This document shows positions 16,036-24,277 of a stretch of DNA of 39,966 nt, one piece after another (positions within the stretch are counted from its first letter, which is position 1; each line of letters opens with the position of its first letter). A program made the position numbers and the translations under genes. Source of the stretch: an uncultured Pelagibacteraceae bacterium (GTDB lineage Bacteria; Pseudomonadota; Alphaproteobacteria; Pelagibacterales; Pelagibacteraceae); contig CACNYH010000004.1 of assembly GCA_902624495.1 (NCBI GenBank), positions 1 through 39,966 of the forward strand. The letters run 5' to 3'. The notes beneath the pieces are model-generated. The model was not told the DNA's origin and ran no database searches. It worked only from the letters and a program-made list of their open reading frames with translations.

Positions 16036-16509
16036 ATGAATTTTAAAAAATTAAGTGATGAAGATGTTATTTCTTTTTATCCGAAAATTTTAAAAGAGCT
16101 AAAAGATCGAGATATAATTCGAACAAATAATTTAGTAGGTGATCTTGGAGAGTATTGGACAAGAAAAAAATATAATGAGACTCCTAATCTACCAAAACTT
16201 CAAGATGCACCCAAAAGCACAAAGAATATTGACGCTATAAGTGTAAAAGGTGAGAGGTACGCGATAAAATCAACTTCAGGATCTGGAACAGGCGTGTTCG
16301 CAAGTCTTCCTACCGATAATACTGATAAAAAATTTGAGTTTTTGGTTGTTGTTATTTTTGACAAAGATTATGTGCTTAAAGAAATACTAGAACTTAATTG
16401 GGAACAATTTAAAAAATATAGAAGGATGAAACCACCTGAAAATAAGTGGAATTTACCAATTACAAATGAAGTAAAGACTGCTGCAAAAAAAATATATTTA
16501 AAAAAATGA
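16036..16509 (+). CDS. Unassigned protein in his operon, possible PD-(D/E)XK-like fold
   Basis: I do not recognise this 157-residue protein firmly. It starts 2 nt after hisH and its stop overlaps the hisA start (ATGA), so it is a true operon member. There is no signal peptide or membrane segment. The pattern GDLGEYWTRKKYN (Glu39), then KNIDAISVKGERYAIKST (Asp66, Lys78) resembles the E...D...xxK layout of restriction-endonuclease-like folds, where an early helix Glu precedes a D-hairpin-K strand; here the usual Glu/Gln two before Lys is Ala76. The C-terminal half has a hydrophobic strand FEFLVVVIFDKDY and a Trp-rich tail. It might be a DNA- or nucleotide-binding protein or an inactive nuclease-like domain. 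The fold is an inference and any link to histidine synthesis is unproven. Confidence 0.7.
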   Translation: MNFKKLSDEDVISFYPKILKELKDRDIIRTNNLVGDLGEYWTRKKYNETPNLPKLQDAPKSTKNIDAISVKGERYAIKSTSGSGTGVFASLPTDNTDKKFEFLVVVIFDKDYVLKEILELNWEQFKKYRRMKPPENKWNLPITNEVKTAAKKIYLKK

Positions 16510-17237
16510 AAATTTTTCCCGCCATAGATATTAAAGATAAAAAATGTGTGAGATTAATCAAAGGTGACTTTGAAAATAAAACTGAATATGAAATTTCACC
16601 TATTAACCAAGCAGGAAAATATAAAGATCATGGTTTTAAAAATTTACACATTGTTGATTTAGATGGTGCATTAACGGGGAAGACAGTTAATTTAGATATT
16701 ATTAAAGAAATAGTAAGTAAATATGATTTGAATATTGAAATAGGTGGCGGTGTTAGATCTCTCGATAGCATAAAGCAATATATTGATACAGGCGTTGAAA
16801 AAGTAATTTTAGGGAGCGGTGCGATTAAAAATAAAGAATTTTTAAAAGAGGCCTGTGAAAAATTTAAAGGTCAAATTGCTTTAGGTTTAGATGCAAAAGA
16901 TGGAAATCTTTCTGTGTCAGGGTGGAAAGAAAATTTAAATGTTAAAACTGTAGATTTTCTTAAAGAAGTAAATAATTACGGAGTAAGTCGAATAATTTAC
17001 ACAGATATTAATAGAGATGGAATGAAAACTAGCCCCAACTTTGACGAGACTGTAAAGATTGCAGAACTTTCTAATTGTCCTGTTGTAATTTCAGGAGGCG
17101 TTTCTTCAATAAGCGATATTAAGAAAGCTAAAGAATTAAATAATAAAAAAATTGAAGGTATTATTGTCGGCAAAGCTATTTACGATGGTGATATTAAACT
17201 TGATGAGTTAGCAATGGAAATTAATGCTCAAAAATAG
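16506..17237 (+). CDS. hisA: ProFAR isomerase
   Basis: HisA carries out the Amadori rearrangement of ProFAR to PRFAR in histidine synthesis. The 243-residue (beta/alpha)8 protein begins [14 protein letters not shown] with the catalytic Asp8, has the first phosphate loop [13 protein letters not shown], the second-half TDINRDGM with the other catalytic Asp, and the phosphate loop [13 protein letters not shown] followed by [13 protein letters not shown]. It overlaps the previous unassigned gene by 4 nt and hisF by 14 nt, a larger overlap than elsewhere in the operon, fixed by the conserved [11 protein letters not shown] start of HisF. Confidence 0.97.
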   Translation: MKIFPAIDIKDKKCVRLIKGDFENKTEYEISPINQAGKYKDHGFKNLHIVDLDGALTGKTVNLDIIKEIVSKYDLNIEIGGGVRSLDSIKQYIDTGVEKVILGSGAIKNKEFLKEACEKFKGQIALGLDAKDGNLSVSGWKENLNVKTVDFLKEVNNYGVSRIIYTDINRDGMKTSPNFDETVKIAELSNCPVVISGGVSSISDIKKAKELNNKKIEGIIVGKAIYDGDIKLDELAMEINAQK

Positions 17238-17982
17238 AATTATACCTTGCCTTGATGTTAAAGATGGAAGAGTTGTTAAAGGTATAAACTTTGTTGAATT
17301 AAAAGATGCCGGAGATCCGGTTGAACAAGCTAAAATATATAGTGACAGTGGCGCTGACGAGATTTGTTTTTTAGATATCACTGCATCAAATGAAAATAGA
17401 GAAACGATTATTGATATTGTTAGAAAAACAGCTAAAGAATGTTTTGTTCCTTTAACTGTCGGTGGTGGTGTTAGAACCATTCAAAACATAACTGATTTAT
17501 TGTTAGCAGGTGCTGATAAAGTTTCTATTAATACTGCTGCAGTTAAGAATGTTGACTTTGTGAAGGAAGCATCAAAAAAATTTGGATCTCAATGTATTGT
17601 TGTTGCGATTGATGCCAAAAAAGTTTCAGAAAATAAATGGGAAGTGTTTACTCACGGCGGAAGAAATAAAACTGGCATCGATGCAGTGGAGTTTGCTAAG
17701 AAAGTAGAAGAAAATGGAGCTGGAGAAATTTTATTAACATCAATGGATAAAGATGGAACTAAATCTGGATACGATATTGATTTATTAAAAATAATTACAA
17801 ATAGCACCAATATTCCTGTAATAGCTTCTGGTGGAGTTGGAACTCTAGATCACTTATACGATGGCATTGTTAAAGGCGGAGCAAGTGCAGTTTTAGCGGC
17901 TTCTATTTTTCATTATGGTGAATATAAAATTAAAGATGCTAAAGAATATTTGAATTCTAAAAATGTATCAGTAAGGTTATAA
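17224..17982 (+). CDS. hisF: Imidazole glycerol phosphate synthase, cyclase subunit
   Basis: HisF is the cyclase partner of HisH and forms imidazoleglycerol phosphate and AICAR from PRFAR and ammonia. The 252-residue (beta/alpha)8 protein starts [20 protein letters not shown] with the catalytic Asp11, continues with [20 protein letters not shown], the second catalytic Asp in [14 protein letters not shown] and the phosphate-binding [15 protein letters not shown]. Start and motifs are all standard. It overlaps hisA by 14 nt and is followed by hisE after 1 nt. Confidence 0.98.
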   Translation: MLKNRIIPCLDVKDGRVVKGINFVELKDAGDPVEQAKIYSDSGADEICFLDITASNENRETIIDIVRKTAKECFVPLTVGGGVRTIQNITDLLLAGADKVSINTAAVKNVDFVKEASKKFGSQCIVVAIDAKKVSENKWEVFTHGGRNKTGIDAVEFAKKVEENGAGEILLTSMDKDGTKSGYDIDLLKIITNSTNIPVIASGGVGTLDHLYDGIVKGGASAVLAASIFHYGEYKIKDAKEYLNSKNVSVRL

Positions 17983-17983
17983 A

Positions 17984-18256
17984 ATGTTTGAAAACTTAGA
18001 ACAATTAATTAAAACAATCAGAGAGAGAAAAAATTCTTCTCCAGATAAGTCTTATACTAATAAACTTTTGAACGATAAAAACCTAAGTGTTTCAAAAGTA
18101 AAAGAGGAAGTAGGCGAATTAATAGAATCTGTGGAAAAAAATTCAAATAAGATACACGAAGCTGCCGATGTGGTTTATCATTTGATGGTTTACTTAGAGG
18201 CAAATAACATAAAAATTGAAGATGTGATGAGCGAACTTAAGAAAAGACAGAAATGA
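17984..18256 (+). CDS. hisE: Phosphoribosyl-ATP pyrophosphatase
   Basis: HisE hydrolyses phosphoribosyl-ATP to phosphoribosyl-AMP, the second step of histidine synthesis. The 90-residue all-alpha MazG-like protein has the metal-binding pattern KVKEEVGELIESVE and HEAADVVYHLMVYLE (E-x2-E with E-x2-D), and the early SYTNKLL segment. It is the single-domain form with no HisI fusion; hisI is not in the window, nor are hisG, hisD and hisC, so the pathway genes are split across the chromosome. It overlaps the HIT gene by 4 nt. Confidence 0.95.
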   Translation: MFENLEQLIKTIRERKNSSPDKSYTNKLLNDKNLSVSKVKEEVGELIESVEKNSNKIHEAADVVYHLMVYLEANNIKIEDVMSELKKRQK

Positions 18257-18609
18257 GTTACGACAAAAATAATATATTTGCTAAAATTCTAAGAGGAGAA
18301 ATTCCGTGTAAAAAAGTTTATGAAAATGATCATGTTTTAGCTTTTCATGATATTAATCCTCAAAAGAAAGTTCATGTTTTAGTTATTCCTAAAGGTGAAT
18401 ACGTAGATCTTAATGATTTCAACAACAAAGCTTCAGATAAAGAGATTGTAGAGTTAAATAAAGCCGTGACACATGTTGCAAATTTAGTGGGTGCAAAAGA
18501 TAAAGGTTACCGGGCTTTAACTAATATCGGCAGCGATGGTGGGCAGGAAGTTCCTCACTTACATTTTCATATATTTGCAGGCGAAAAGATCGGAAAAATG
18601 GTCAGCTGA
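18253..18609 (+). CDS. HIT family nucleotide hydrolase
   Basis: The 118-residue protein is a HINT-type histidine triad hydrolase. It begins NNIFAKILRGEIPCKKVYE, followed by AFHDINPQKKVHVLVIPK, and ends with the triad region QEVPHLHFHIFAG (H-x-H-x-H). HINT proteins hydrolyse adenosine phosphoramidates and related P-N bonds; the true substrate in bacteria is often uncertain. It follows hisE in many Alphaproteobacteria or near it, and here overlaps both neighbours (4 nt with hisE, 1 nt with the GNAT gene), so it is part of the his transcript. Confidence 0.95.
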   Translation: MSYDKNNIFAKILRGEIPCKKVYENDHVLAFHDINPQKKVHVLVIPKGEYVDLNDFNNKASDKEIVELNKAVTHVANLVGAKDKGYRALTNIGSDGGQEVPHLHFHIFAGEKIGKMVS

Positions 18610-19115
18610 TGGTTTCAAGAGTAAAAAGATATTTCTTAGAAATAAAAGATTTTTCAAAAACTGTTGATTTGAATCTTCCAGAAAACTTTAAAATTATTTT
18701 GGATGATAAAGATAATTTCCACTTAAACAGATTTTTCTATAAACAAATAGGCGTAGATCACTATTGGAGAGACAGATTACTTTGGTCTGATAGTGAGTGG
18801 GTAAAATATGTTACGAATAAAAATTTAGAAACGCATGTTCTTAAAAAAGGCGAAGATTTAGTAGGATATTACGAACAAGAATATCATCCTGGATCAAATG
18901 AAGTAGAGCTTATCAATCTAGGAGTGCTAAAAGAATTTAGAGGTTTGAAGCTTGGCTCAACACTTGTAAATCATGCTATTGCAAGTGCATCAAGAAAAAA
19001 TCCTGAAAGAATGTGGGTTCATACTTGTAGTTTAGACCACAAACACGCATTACAAAATTATAAATCCAAAGGCTTTGAAATTTTCAAAGAAGAAGAAATT
19101 GATTTTGTAGCTTAG
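18609..19115 (+). CDS. GNAT family N-acetyltransferase
   Basis: The 168-residue protein carries a GNAT fold in its second half: EVELINLGVLKEFRGLKLGSTLVNHAI holds the beta4 strand and the acetyl-CoA pyrophosphate loop (R-G-x-x-L-G), followed by RMWVHTCSLDHKHALQNYKSKGFEIF, the usual asparagine/tyrosine region before a final strand. The first 70 residues are less typical and include HYWRDRLLWSDSEWVKYV. The acceptor substrate is unknown. Its start overlaps the HIT stop by 1 nt, making it the last gene of the his operon. Its stop overlaps the lolA stop on the other strand (CTTAG, 4 nt), so no terminator fits. Confidence 0.88.
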   Translation: MVSRVKRYFLEIKDFSKTVDLNLPENFKIILDDKDNFHLNRFFYKQIGVDHYWRDRLLWSDSEWVKYVTNKNLETHVLKKGEDLVGYYEQEYHPGSNEVELINLGVLKEFRGLKLGSTLVNHAIASASRKNPERMWVHTCSLDHKHALQNYKSKGFEIFKEEEIDFVA

Positions 19116-19681
19116 TTTATTTCAGGTACTTTAAAGGTACCTTTTTTAAAGACGTCATTTTTGGCAACAATGTTCAAGGAGAAAGTTATATTATTGTTGT
19201 ATTGATCTTTAATCTTCCACCCTTTCAAATCTAGATTTTTTTTGTTAAAAAAAATTGTAATTTCGTTATCACCAAAATAAACAAGCTTAATTATTTGATC
19301 ATTTACCTCTAATTCTCCTGATTGTACTATTTCTAAAAGTTTATCCTTATATAAAATATTTAGGAATGGAGATTTTGAAATAGGATAGTGATAAGTTTTA
19401 TTATATCTTTTTTGTGTAATTGCTAACCTCTTATTATTAATAACTAGTTCTTTTTTCTTATCATCAAAGTAATTGCACTTTAATTTTCCAGGAAATTCTA
19501 AAAGACAACTACCTTTTTCTCTTTTTTCATTAATTAATTGATCAAATGTAAATTCTAAAGAGTTTAAGTTATTTAATTGAGCAACTATTTGATCTTTTTC
19601 ATTAGCTAACAAATTCGTTGTTATTAATAGAAAAAATGAGATTAAAAATGTTTTTTTAAAGAACTTCACGTTTACCAACAT
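19112..19681 (-). CDS. lolA: Outer-membrane lipoprotein carrier LolA-like protein
   Basis: LolA ferries lipoproteins across the periplasm from LolCDE to the outer membrane. The protein has an N-terminal signal peptide (VKFFKKTFLISFFLLITTNLLANE) and a LolA-type body: LNSLEFTFDQLINEKREKGSCLLEFPGKLKCNYF, KKELVINNKRLAITQKR, and later NKKNLDLKGWKIKDQYNNNITFSL, matching the concave beta-sheet repeats. I chose the ATG at 19681 (189 aa) over 19699 because it leaves a normal n-region. It begins inside the end of ftsK (26-nt overlap), so the two are co-transcribed, as in other Alphaproteobacteria. Sequence drift is high; the context supports the call. Confidence 0.85.
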   Translation of the reverse strand: MLVNVKFFKKTFLISFFLLITTNLLANEKDQIVAQLNNLNSLEFTFDQLINEKREKGSCLLEFPGKLKCNYFDDKKKELVINNKRLAITQKRYNKTYHYPISKSPFLNILYKDKLLEIVQSGELEVNDQIIKLVYFGDNEITIFFNKKNLDLKGWKIKDQYNNNITFSLNIVAKNDVFKKGTFKVPEIN

Positions 19682-21737
19682 GATTTGCTTTACTAACAAT
19701 ACCTTTTTCTTCCATCATATCAATAATCCTAGCAGCTCTATTATATCCGATTTGTAATTTTCTCTGTAAAAAACTTGTAGATGCTTTTCCTTCTGCTTTA
19801 ATAATTTCTACGGCTTGATTAAATAATTCATCCTCATCACCTTCATTTCCATGGGTTAGTGAGCTTTCCGTTGTTTCTTGCGAAGTAATTTCCTCCATAT
19901 AATCTGGTTCTCCCTGTGCTCTTAATGAGTTTGTAATTTTCTCAATTTCTTGTTCAGAAACATATGGACCGTGAATTCTAACTATTCTGTTTGCTGATGA
20001 CATGAATAACATGTCTCCTTTCCCAAGTAATTGTTCGGCACCCTGCTCCCCTAAAATGGTTCTGCTATCAATTTTGGAACTTACTTGGAAAGATATTCTT
20101 GTAGGGAAATTTGCTTTTATTGTACCTGTTATTACATCAACACTTGGTCTTTGAGTAGCCATGATGATATGAATTCCTGCAGCTCTTGCCATTTGGGATA
20201 ATTTTTGAATATAGTTTTCGATTTCTTTTCCAGCTACAAGCATTAAATCTGACATCTCGTCAACTACTACAACGATGTAAGGCATTTTAAGTTTGTGCTT
20301 AGAGTTATAGCCATCAATGTTTCTTACTCCTACCTTGCTCATTAATTTATATCTGCTGTTCATTTCTTTTACTGTCCAAGATAAAGCTGATGTAGCTTTT
20401 TTAGCATCAGTAATAACTGGAGTTAATAAATGAGGTATTCCTTCATAAGTAGATAGCTCTAACATTTTTGGATCAATTAAAATAAATTTACAAAGGTCTG
20501 GACTTAGTTTGTAAAGTAGAGAAACAATTATTGTATTAATGCAAACAGACTTTCCTGAACCAGTGGTACCTGCAATTAAAAGATGAGGCATTGATGTTAA
20601 ATCACCAACAATCGGCATTCCCGAAATACTTTTACCTAGTGCTATTGGAAGTCTCACATCTTTCTTTTGAAATTTATCATAAGAAATTATTTCTCGTAGT
20701 GATACGCCCTCCCTTTCTTCGTTAGGAATTTCAATTCCAACAGTATTTTTTCCAGGAATGACCGAAACTCTTGTAGAAGTTGAACTAGTATTTCTTGCTA
20801 AATCCTCAGATAAATTAATTATTTTTGATACTTTTACACCAGGTGCTGGTTCAAATTCATAAAGGCTTACTACAGGACCATTATTTATTGTTTTAATTTT
20901 TCCGTCTATACCAAAGTCTAATAATATTTTTTCCATAAACTCAGCGTCAGGACGATTTCTATTTCCGTCAGAACTAAGTTTAGATAAATTTTTTTCTAAA
21001 TAATTTATATCTGGTAATTTATATTTATTTTTTGTAGTGACTTGCTCTGTTTGAAAACTTGTGTCAGTATCAAATGAAAAAGATTGCTGTGGCTTTTCCA
21101 ATGTCTGTGGCTGGTCTTCAATATTAATTTTACTAAAATCTGGTTCAATATTTTCTACAGGCTTTCTTCTAAAAAGTGAAATAATTACTGAGAATACTTT
21201 TTTATAATTTATATCGGCTGAAAATGAAAAAAAAATAATAGTTAATAAAAGTAGTCCATAAATTGAATATGTATTATCAATCCACGGAGCCCAAGTATTA
21301 ATAAAGTTATATGTTATTTTTCCAACGAAACCTGAATTGCCATTATCAATTAACCAAAAAGAATTATCGAATGTTAAATAGATAAAAACTGTTCCAACTG
21401 TTAAATATGCTACAACTAAAAATAGTTTTAAAATTATTCTTCTTAATTCTTTCTTTATTATTAAATCTAATCCCCAAAATAAAAAATTAAGTAATAATAA
21501 AAAAGAGGCCAAACCGAAACTTTGTAATAAAAAATCTGCAACACTACTTCCATAAATCCCAAAAAAATTTTGGATCTCGAAACTCCTATCCCCATAAATG
21601 AATGAAGGATCTTCAGGAGAATATGTTGTAAAAGCTATTGCGAGTGCGACACTTGATAAAACTAGGATTAAACCTAACAATTCAAAGGTTCGCTTTTTCA
21701 AAAAATTTGTTACACTATCTAAAAAGTTTGTATTCAT
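19656..21737 (-). CDS. ftsK: DNA translocase FtsK
   Basis: FtsK is the septal DNA pump that clears chromosome ends and helps XerCD resolve dimers. At 693 residues it is compact. The N-terminal ~180 residues hold four membrane segments (for example LLGLILVLSSVALAIAFTTY and IYGLLLLTIIFFSF). A short linker (about 190-245) replaces the long Pro/Gln linker of enteric FtsK. The motor follows with LPIALGKSISGMPIVGDL, Walker A GTTGSGKS at 390-397, Walker B VVVVDEMSDLM and MATQRPSVDVITG. The C-terminal gamma winged helix contains GYNRAARIIDMMEEKGIV. It diverges from the ubiH-like gene across 55 bp; lolA overlaps its end. Confidence 0.97.
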   Translation of the reverse strand: MNTNFLDSVTNFLKKRTFELLGLILVLSSVALAIAFTTYSPEDPSFIYGDRSFEIQNFFGIYGSSVADFLLQSFGLASFLLLLNFLFWGLDLIIKKELRRIILKLFLVVAYLTVGTVFIYLTFDNSFWLIDNGNSGFVGKITYNFINTWAPWIDNTYSIYGLLLLTIIFFSFSADINYKKVFSVIISLFRRKPVENIEPDFSKINIEDQPQTLEKPQQSFSFDTDTSFQTEQVTTKNKYKLPDINYLEKNLSKLSSDGNRNRPDAEFMEKILLDFGIDGKIKTINNGPVVSLYEFEPAPGVKVSKIINLSEDLARNTSSTSTRVSVIPGKNTVGIEIPNEEREGVSLREIISYDKFQKKDVRLPIALGKSISGMPIVGDLTSMPHLLIAGTTGSGKSVCINTIIVSLLYKLSPDLCKFILIDPKMLELSTYEGIPHLLTPVITDAKKATSALSWTVKEMNSRYKLMSKVGVRNIDGYNSKHKLKMPYIVVVVDEMSDLMLVAGKEIENYIQKLSQMARAAGIHIIMATQRPSVDVITGTIKANFPTRISFQVSSKIDSRTILGEQGAEQLLGKGDMLFMSSANRIVRIHGPYVSEQEIEKITNSLRAQGEPDYMEEITSQETTESSLTHGNEGDEDELFNQAVEIIKAEGKASTSFLQRKLQIGYNRAARIIDMMEEKGIVSKANHVGKREVL

Positions 21738-21792
21738 TACGAATCGATTACGTACTTTTTACCATTTTTATGAAAGTGTTAAAAATTTTAAT

Positions 21793-22902
21793 ATGACAAA
21801 ACAAAGAATATGCATTGTTGGAGACGGTCTTTCAGGCTTAATGACAGCTGTAATTTTATCTAAAGTATCGGGTGTAGAGGTAAATCTAATAGCTAAAAAA
21901 GGCATAAAAAACGCTGATAAAAGGACCACTGCCATATCAGATACAAATTACAAGTTCATCAATCAAAATATTAAAAGTTTGGAACAAAAGTTGTTCTGGC
22001 CTTCGCAAAAAATTGACCTTTTTTACGAAACTTCTAAAGAAAATATAAATTTTTTAAATCTAAACGAAGCAAACTCCAATCTAATGTATGTTTTTGAAAA
22101 TGATAAAATTAAAAGTGTATTATTGAAAGAAATTTCAAAAAATAAAATTAAATTAATCAAAAAAGATTTAAAAAACTTAGATGAATTAAAAAATTATGAT
22201 TTGATTATCCTTTGTATAGGAGGACAATCTAATATTTACAATAACATAACAAAAATTAGATCTATCAAGAAAGATTATAAAGAAATAGCTATTACAGGAT
22301 ATGTAAAACATAATTTTAAGAAAATTAACACAAGCCAATTCTTTTTAAAAGAAGGCCCGTTAGCTATACTGCCTTTTTCAAAAAATTATTTCTCTTTTGT
22401 TTGGAGTGTAAAAAAAAATTTTTTCAAAAATAATTTGAAAAAAATTTCAACGTTAGTAAAAAACAAAATAATAGAATTGTTGAAGAACAAACATGATATT
22501 ACTATTAGTAATATTCAGTCGTATCCTATTTCTCTAAGTTTAAGACGACAGTATCATCAAAAAAATATATTAATTCTTGGTGAAGGTCTGCACACTATAC
22601 ATCCAGTGGCCGGTCAGGGTTTCAATCTAGTTCTAAGGGATATAAAAAAATTAAAAGAGATTATAAATTATTACGTGGGTTTAGGTATTTCTATTAAAAA
22701 TAGCTATGCCCTAAATGATTTTTATAATAGTAGAAAACCTGAAAATACTATTATGAGTTTAGGTGTCGATGCTACTCATAGCTTCTTTAAACAAAATAAA
22801 TATTTGGATCCCTTCAAAGAAATTATTGTAAAAAATATTAAGAACAACGAAACATTAAAAAAATTCAGTAAAATAATCTCTAATCGAGGTTTATCATTAT
22901 AA
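21793..22902 (+). CDS. UbiH/UbiF/COQ6-family FAD monooxygenase
   Basis: This family hydroxylates the ubiquinone ring. The protein (369 aa from the chosen start) has the FAD-binding RICIVGDGLSGLMTAVILSK at the N-terminus and, near residue 265, the second FAD motif ILILGEGLHTIHPVAGQGFNLVLRDI, which is the family hallmark. The central DG motif region is poorly conserved, and the protein is shorter than the usual ~400. The ORF track start at 21598 would read back through the ftsK N-terminus; ATG 21793 is clearly right because the FAD motif then lies at the N-terminus. Which ring carbon it acts on cannot be told; no other ubi gene is in the window. mnmE follows after 4 nt. Confidence 0.87.
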   Translation: MTKQRICIVGDGLSGLMTAVILSKVSGVEVNLIAKKGIKNADKRTTAISDTNYKFINQNIKSLEQKLFWPSQKIDLFYETSKENINFLNLNEANSNLMYVFENDKIKSVLLKEISKNKIKLIKKDLKNLDELKNYDLIILCIGGQSNIYNNITKIRSIKKDYKEIAITGYVKHNFKKINTSQFFLKEGPLAILPFSKNYFSFVWSVKKNFFKNNLKKISTLVKNKIIELLKNKHDITISNIQSYPISLSLRRQYHQKNILILGEGLHTIHPVAGQGFNLVLRDIKKLKEIINYYVGLGISIKNSYALNDFYNSRKPENTIMSLGVDATHSFFKQNKYLDPFKEIIVKNIKNNETLKKFSKIISNRGLSL

Positions 22903-22906
22903 TTCA

Positions 22907-24235
22907 ATGAACATTTTTGCTTTATCTTCGGGTAGAGGTCCCTCTGGAATAGCTATCGTTAGAATATCAGGCAGTGAAACACTCAAGATTTGTCAAAATT
23001 TGACTAAGTCTAAAGATATAAAGTCGAACGAAGTTAATTTTTGTAAGTTCTATAACCCTAACAATGGTAATGTAATAGATCCGGAGGCTCTATTATTGTG
23101 GTTTCCCGGGCCAAACAGCTATACTGGAGAAGATCTAGCAGAATTACAAATCCATGGAAGTAACGCAGTAATAAACGCTTTATTAAGAGTACTTTCCGAG
23201 CAAAAAAACTGTAGATTAGCTGAACCAGGTGAGTTTACTAAAATTGCATTTCAAAATGATAAAATCGATTTGTTAAAAGCAGAAAGTATAGGAGATCTAA
23301 TCCATTCCGAGACGGAACTACAAAGACAGCAAGCAGTTAAATTAGTTCAGGGCAATGCATCAAACTATTATAATGATCTGAGGGAAAAAATAATAAAATC
23401 TCTTGCTTTTATAGAAGCAAAAATTGATTTCGCAGAGGAAGATCTTCCAGAAAAAGTACTAAAAGATGCACACAAATCAATTAAAGAAATTCATTCAGAA
23501 ATTACAAAAATAATTGAAGATAATAAAGTTGGAGAAAAAATTAGAGACGGTTTTAGGGTTTCAATTACAGGAGAAGTTAATGCGGGGAAATCATCATTAC
23601 TAAATTTACTTTCAAAAAGAGAAGTAGCAATTGTGTCGGATGAGGCTGGTACGACTAGAGATGTTATAGAAACCTATTTAAATTTGGATGGATACCCTGT
23701 AATTCTGGCTGATACTGCTGGTATAAGAGAAGCTAAAAATGAAGTTGAAAAAAAAGGTATTTCTTTAGCATTAGGCAAATCAAAAGAAGCAGATTTAAAT
23801 ATAGTAGTGATCGATAATTCATCAAAAAAAATTAATCAAGAAATACAGAGTATGATTAATAAAGATACTATAATGCTATTAAATAAATCTGATGTTTCAG
23901 ATAAACAAAATCATATATTTAATGTTGATACAGTTTTAGCTTCAGTAAAAAATAATAAAAATATCGACAAATTAATAGATTTGATTAAAGCTAAGCTAAG
24001 CAAAAAATTTACATCTAATAGTAGCGCTTTAATTACTAGAGAAAGGCACAGAGTTAAGCTAAATGATTGTTTAAAAGAAATTGATAAGTTTCTCAAAAAG
24101 GATCAAAACAAAGACCTCGAATTAGCAGCAGAAGACCTAAGAATGGCCACACGACATCTTGGTAGCATCGTTGGTAAGGTAGATGTGGAAGAAATACTTG
24201 GATCTATATTCAAAGACTTCTGTATCGGTAAATAA
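22907..24235 (+). CDS. mnmE: tRNA-modification GTPase MnmE
   Basis: MnmE, with MnmG, adds the carboxymethylaminomethyl or aminomethyl group to U34 of certain tRNAs. The 442-residue protein has an N-terminal folate-binding domain (IFALSSGRGPSGIAIVRISG, GEFTKIAFQNDKIDLLKAE), a helical domain, an inserted G domain with the P-loop ITGEVNAGKSSLLN near residue 220, the switch AGTTRDVIETYL, DTAGIRE and NKSD, and the C-terminal FCIGK holding the catalytic Cys. All motifs are present. It is 42 bp upstream of its partner mnmG. Confidence 0.97.
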   Translation: MNIFALSSGRGPSGIAIVRISGSETLKICQNLTKSKDIKSNEVNFCKFYNPNNGNVIDPEALLLWFPGPNSYTGEDLAELQIHGSNAVINALLRVLSEQKNCRLAEPGEFTKIAFQNDKIDLLKAESIGDLIHSETELQRQQAVKLVQGNASNYYNDLREKIIKSLAFIEAKIDFAEEDLPEKVLKDAHKSIKEIHSEITKIIEDNKVGEKIRDGFRVSITGEVNAGKSSLLNLLSKREVAIVSDEAGTTRDVIETYLNLDGYPVILADTAGIREAKNEVEKKGISLALGKSKEADLNIVVIDNSSKKINQEIQSMINKDTIMLLNKSDVSDKQNHIFNVDTVLASVKNNKNIDKLIDLIKAKLSKKFTSNSSALITRERHRVKLNDCLKEIDKFLKKDQNKDLELAAEDLRMATRHLGSIVGKVDVEEILGSIFKDFCIGK

Positions 24236-24277
24236 AATACTTCTTGTATTCTTAATCTAGAGGTTTACATTCACAGA

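Noticed and set aside
21598-21792. N-terminal extension of the ubiH-like ORF
   Set aside because: It reads antisense through the ftsK start and its own promoter gap; the FAD motif begins right at the ATG at 21793.
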